The notes under the pieces are model-generated. The model made no database searches, had not been told where the DNA came from, and saw only the letters and a list, made by a program, of their open reading frames with translations. Positions 61,261 through 64,000 of a stretch of DNA of 64,000 nucleotides are shown in pieces. The position numbers and the translations under genes are program-made. The stretch's first letter is position 1. Every line of letters starts with the position of its first letter. The stretch is from Klebsiella sp. BIGb0138 (lineage in GTDB: Bacteria; Pseudomonadota; Gammaproteobacteria; Enterobacterales; Enterobacteriaceae), in the NCBI RefSeq assembly GCF_004342285.1, contig NZ_SMCV01000014.1:49276-113275 (forward strand). The letters run 5' to 3'.

Positions 61261-61596
61261 ATGACTGAAACCGATTGTATTGCAGATTCATGCGATCCAG
61301 AAGTGTCGCCGAAAAATAAGCGCCAGTTAACCATGAGCTATGTGAGCCGTTTTCCGGATTACAGCCCTATTCCGGCGTTAACGATGAAAGGCCAGTGGCT
61401 GGAAGCCGCAGGGTTCGCGACGGGCACAAAGGTGGAAGCCCGGGTGATGGCGGGATGTATCGTGCTGACGGCGGTAGAGCCGGAACCGGAGTTGGAAGAA
61501 GCGATGCGTCGGGTGGAGAAGCTGTCGGCAAGGAAGCAGAAGCAGATCCGGGAGTTTATTGGGGTGATTGCGGGGAAACGGAGCATAAAGAATTAA
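61261..61596 (+). CDS. symE: SymE-like SOS-induced toxin/endonuclease
   Basis: The ATG at 61261 gives 111 residues. The protein starts [20 protein letters not shown], then the SymE core [38 protein letters not shown] (positions 21-58). The C-terminus is [19 protein letters not shown]. SymE has an AbrB-like fold and is translationally repressed by the antisense RNA SymR. SymR would be encoded on the opposite strand over the 5' end of this gene, but no promoter for it was verified. A LexA box stands upstream and a strong hairpin follows the gene. Confidence 0.9.
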   Translation: MTETDCIADSCDPEVSPKNKRQLTMSYVSRFPDYSPIPALTMKGQWLEAAGFATGTKVEARVMAGCIVLTAVEPEPELEEAMRRVEKLSARKQKQIREFIGVIAGKRSIKN

Positions 61597-61621
61597 TGCT
61601 TCTGAACCGGTGAGTATTGGT

Positions 61622-61649
61622 GGAGACAGGAACACGGGTTTCTGTCTCC
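61622..61649 (+). terminator. Hairpin after symE
   Basis: GGAGACAGGAAC (61622-61633) pairs with GTTTCTGTCTCC (61638-61649), 12 bp with one G-T pair and a four-base loop. CAAAATAG follows, so the T tract is missing on the plus strand. Confidence 0.55.
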
Positions 61650-61767
61650 CAAAATAGTATCTTCAATGCTTGAACAGCCGGTAAAAGCAGAATAGCACAC
61701 AGGTTACTCCCGTTAATAATGCGGGGTTTATGAGAGTAAACATTAATCTGAAGTTATTTATCGCCTC

Positions 61768-61878
61768 TTATCCATCTCCCTGGATGTATATATGGTTCAT
61801 CACCCGTTCGCTCACCCAACGGTCAGGGATGAATAAAAACATGACGACCAGCAGAACTAAAAAGACGATGGTCTTCAT
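61768..61878 (-). CDS. Small hydrophobic protein, 36 residues
   Basis: The frame from the ATG at 61878 encodes one membrane segment followed by a short charged tail: MKTIVFLVLLVVMFLFIPDR then WVSERVMNHIY. GTGGAAA precedes the start. It lies downstream of the DUF2778/immunity pair on the same strand. I do not recognise the family; a small membrane protein or a truncated remnant are both possible. Confidence 0.4.
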   Translation of the reverse strand: MKTIVFLVLLVVMFLFIPDRWVSERVMNHIYIQGDG

Positions 61879-62070
61879 TTTCCACTATTGTTACCGACGT
61901 CACTATCGGGCATAGACTTGTCAGTGGGTGCAGGTTGATACTCAACTATTTGCTGAAATGCATTCAGACGACAACCAATGACCACATACTTTCCCTTCAC
62001 TATACTGATGTAATCATAGTTAGAACAGTGCAAATACAGCAAGATATTTGACATAGAGGAGTGGGTGTTT

Positions 62071-62334
62071 TCATGCCTGTTTCTTGTTGCATATCTTACG
62101 GATGATGAACATCAGTAGAGCAGTAACGACTGCCATCATCCCACCGAGAACCCATAAAAATGAAGGATCTACTTCGCCATCTGCAAATCCCAAACCAGTA
62201 CGATTCAGAAAATCATTGCTAATTTGAGATAAGTAATCGAGTAAGCTGCCCAGAGGAAACAAGACGATAAAGAAGGAAGCAACAAGGCGCACCAGGCCAA
62301 TCAGTATATTATTTCTTAACTTTGCATGAAGCAT
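62071..62334 (-). CDS. Membrane protein, probable immunity partner of the DUF2778 effector
   Basis: The frame begins at 62340 or at the ATG 62334 and encodes 87-89 residues with two membrane helices (ILIGLVRLVASFFIVLFPLG and FLWVLGGMMAVVTALLMFII). The periplasmic loop between them is about 35 residues. It overlaps the end of the effector frame by about 25 bases. DUF2778 (Tlde1) effectors are typically followed by a small membrane or periplasmic immunity protein, and position and topology support that role. The sequence itself does not match a family I recognise. Confidence 0.55.
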   Translation of the reverse strand: MLHAKLRNNILIGLVRLVASFFIVLFPLGSLLDYLSQISNDFLNRTGLGFADGEVDPSFLWVLGGMMAVVTALLMFIIRKICNKKQA

Positions 62335-62834
62335 AATCATCCCGTCCTGTCACATCAATACGCCCATACGCCATCAACCTTTTACCACCAGGAACACGAA
62401 TCTTCTTAAGCAAGGATTGTCTAACCAGCTGAAAACCTGGGATGTTGTAGAAAGTTATGCATCCCCAGGACTCTCCTTCGCCATTCGGCCTCAATGGATG
62501 CAGTCGGAATGAGCCTCTATCGACCCCATTCACGAAAACGTTGTCAGCCATGGTAGAAGCATTAAATAATGCCGAACCATTCAGAATGTTCGGTTCCGTT
62601 CTTGAAATCTTTTACAAACCTATCCACTCGATTAGCAATGCTTCCTTCCGGTGCATCAACGATCCAGTAAGTACCAACGGGTAACGCTGCATTCCTGATA
62701 AAGGCGCACTCTGCAACATTGGTTACGGGTTCTATCCCTGAAAAAACAGGAAACGCCCCGACACCATAGACATGTAGTTTCAATCTCCTGCCATCTGCTG
62801 ATACATCGTTGTAATCCATCCTACAAATCTGCAT
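62309..62834 (-). pseudogene. DUF2778/Tlde1-like L,D-transpeptidase-type effector split by a frameshift
   Basis: Two adjoining frames on the minus strand belong to one gene. The first (62834-62562) encodes MQICRMDYNDVSADGRRLKL to HSEWFGII, with FPVFSG and LPVGTYWIVDAPEGS. The second (62551-62309, preceded by in-frame codons) encodes ASTMADNVFVNGVDRG, then SFRLHPLRPNGEGESWGCITF, the His and Cys motif of the fold. Removing one T in the run near 62559-62562 joins them as WFGIINASTMADN. The repaired protein would be about 175 residues, the usual Tlde1 length. These effectors are delivered by type VI secretion and attack peptidoglycan. Either the gene is dead or the extra base is a sequencing error. 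Confidence 0.75.
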
Positions 62835-62896
62835 AACAATCTTCCCTGTCGATTTGCAGTCTGTGTTACAACCGATTTTGAATCGCCACGGATAAT

Positions 62897-63805
62897 CTAG
62901 ACACTTCTGAGCCGTTGATAATATAGGTTTTCATATTCAGCCGGTGGCATCTGCTCGCTCGAACCATGCCGACGCTTACTGTTATAAAACATTTCGATAT
63001 AATCAAAAATATCGCTTCTGGCTTCGTCTCTCGTTCCGTAGAGCCTTTTCTTAATCCGTTCGCGTTTCAGAAGCTGGAAAAAGCTTTCCGCAACCGCGTT
63101 GTCATGGCAGTTACCGCGACGACTCATGCTGCCTTCCAGACCGTGTGATTTCAGGAACGACTGCCACTCATGGCTCGTGTACTGACTGCCCTGATCAGAG
63201 TGAACCAGTACCTGCTTTTGAGGATTACGCCTCCACACCGCCATAAGTAATGCGTTCAGGACAATCTCTTTTGTCATGCGGGGTTGCATTGACCAGCCGA
63301 TAACTTTTCGGGAGAACAGGTCAACCACCACGGCCAGATACAGCCAGCCTTCGTGGGTTCGGATGTAGGTTATGTCCGTCACCCAACGCTCATCCGGTGA
63401 GTCCGGATTGAACTGCCGCTGGAGCCTGTTGGGTGTCACGATGCTGGCTTCTCCTTTACGTGCACGTGGGCTGCGGTACCCAACCTGAGCTTTTATTCCG
63501 GCACGCTTCATCAGTCGCCAGACCCGGTTCACTCCGCACTGCTGTCCGGTATCACGTAGATCGAGATGGATCTTGCGATAACCATAGACGCAGCCAGACT
63601 CAAGCCAGAACTGTTTGATCTGCCCGGTCAGCATCTGGTCTGTCTGGTGACGCTGTGAATGTGGCTGCTTAAGCCAGAAATAAAATCCACTCGGATGGAC
63701 ATCCAGAACCCTACAGAGCAAACGAACAGGCCAGCAACGGCTGTTGTCGCGGATAAAGGCGTACCTCAGTCGGACAGCTTTGCGAAGTACGCCGCGGCTT
63801 TTTTT
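62897..63805 (-). CDS. IS3-family transposase OrfB (catalytic part, made by -1 frameshift)
   Basis: The frame opens at the slippery A7 run at 63799-63805 and has no strong start of its own, as in IS3 elements, where OrfAB is made by programmed -1 frameshifting. It encodes about 302 residues. The DDE motifs are RWVTDITYIRTHEGWLYLAV (first Asp), VHSDQGSQYTSHEW (second Asp) and NCHDNAVAESFFQLLKRERI (Glu). The HTH_21 part shows GCVYGYRKIH. Full-length and apparently intact. Confidence 0.9.
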   Translation of the reverse strand, partial: KKSRGVLRKAVRLRYAFIRDNSRCWPVRLLCRVLDVHPSGFYFWLKQPHSQRHQTDQMLTGQIKQFWLESGCVYGYRKIHLDLRDTGQQCGVNRVWRLMKRAGIKAQVGYRSPRARKGEASIVTPNRLQRQFNPDSPDERWVTDITYIRTHEGWLYLAVVVDLFSRKVIGWSMQPRMTKEIVLNALLMAVWRRNPQKQVLVHSDQGSQYTSHEWQSFLKSHGLEGSMSRRGNCHDNAVAESFFQLLKRERIKKRLYGTRDEARSDIFDYIEMFYNSKRRHGSSEQMPPAEYENLYYQRLRSV

Positions 63806-63905
63806 AATATGTCCCGTTCGTCCGTAACCCGCTTCAACTCTTTCTGAAGACGGCGGATCTCGGCCTGAGCATCTGACTGTTCATTATGAGTGGAAGAATC
63901 CGGAC
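63766..63905 (-). CDS. IS3-family OrfA, C-terminal part (5' truncated)
   Basis: The frame ends at TGA 63768-63766 and encodes a leucine-zipper-like coiled coil, SDAQAEIRRLQKELKRVTDE then RDILKKAAAYFAKLSD. The reading continues to about 63905, where sequence of another IS begins. The N-terminal HTH is missing from the window and may lie beyond the second element. The AAAAAAA heptamer inside ILKK is the expected frameshift site. Confidence 0.75.
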
Positions 63906-64000
63906 TGGATTTGACCCTATATATCCAGACGTTTTTGCTCTCTTACGGTTGCGATAACTTCCTGCGTATATATTCCCGTGGTGAGCGATATCCCAGTGCA
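63906..64000 (-). mobile_element. End of a second IS3-family element (runs off the right edge)
   Basis: On the minus strand the first frame reads ALGYRSPREYIRRKLSQP then TAA (about 63943-64000), a typical end of an IS3-family transposase (the LGYRSPREY motif). The following bases to TGGATTTGACCC at 63906 are probably its inverted-repeat end. It abuts the first element and truncates its orfA. Confidence 0.6.

Larger units (their letters stand above)
62890..63905 (-). mobile_element. IS3-family insertion sequence, 5' end displaced
   Basis: The element is read leftward. OrfB runs to the stop at 62897, which sits at the very end of the element, and the tail of orfA is at 63766-63905. An A7 slippery run (63799-63805) joins the two frames. 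The left boundary is placed near 62890 by the change to the flanking effector region; the exact inverted repeat was not resolved. The right part is interrupted at about 63905 by the end of a second IS. Confidence 0.7.

Overview
The window looks like chromosome of a Klebsiella- or Raoultella-like enterobacterium. The GC-rich coding style, the general amino acid transporter next to a nitrogen-type promoter, sfsB, an SOS-type symE and many sugar and amide catabolic cassettes all fit. No rRNA, tRNA or CRISPR array was seen. Most of the window is accessory metabolism with its own regulators, so strain-to-strain variation is expected.

Layout. 1-10.9 kb: an amide-utilisation locus. A partial MmgE/PrpD gene and a sigma-54 activator are read leftward. 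The rightward operon encodes an AmiC-like sensor, an AmiR-like ANTAR antiterminator, a Dpp-type ABC transporter and an acetamidase/formamidase. Its leader carries a sigma-54-type promoter and an intrinsic terminator whose 5' arm is shared with an ANTAR-type hexaloop hairpin. 10.9-20.8 kb: an unassigned catabolic cluster (TenA-like, BtpA-like, PfkB kinase, ribose-type ABC transporter, LacI regulator, phosphotriesterase-family lactonase/hydrolase, ThuA-like protein, M20 peptidase) with two identical 14-bp palindromic operators. 20.8-27.6 kb: an iron/heme cell-surface signalling system (TonB-dependent receptor with STN domain, ECF sigma factor, FecR-type anti-sigma, dedicated TonB), divergent from a flavin monooxygenase across a perfect Fur-like palindrome. 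27.6-36.7 kb: a Nit1C nitrilase cluster (nitB to nitH order) with an appended acyl-CoA synthetase, a near-perfect sigma-54 promoter and a divergent MocR-type regulator. 36.7-41 kb: aapJQMP amino acid transporter, again with a sigma-54 promoter.

41.4-49.4 kb: an organic-acid operon (flavodoxin, FrdA-like flavoprotein, MHS transporter, enoyl-CoA hydratase, CoA-transferase) with a LacI regulator. 49.5-56.2 kb: a more AT-rich block with a GH88/105 hydrolase, an MFS transporter, a CaiD/CaiB-like pair and two IclR regulators. 56.3-60.2 kb: two small XRE proteins and a glucitol-family PTS with a Gfo/Idh dehydrogenase. 60.3-64 kb: sfsB, an XRE protein, symE with a LexA box, a frameshifted DUF2778 (Tlde1-like) effector with a probable membrane immunity protein, and two adjoining IS3-family elements.

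The unifying theme of the first 41 kb is scavenging of nitrogen from unusual sources (amides, nitriles/cyanide, amino acids). Four sigma-54-type promoters serve these operons. The best candidates for an undescribed system are the doubly gated amide operon (sigma-54 activator plus ANTAR RNA switch) and the TenA/BtpA/PfkB cluster, whose substrate cannot be named from sequence.
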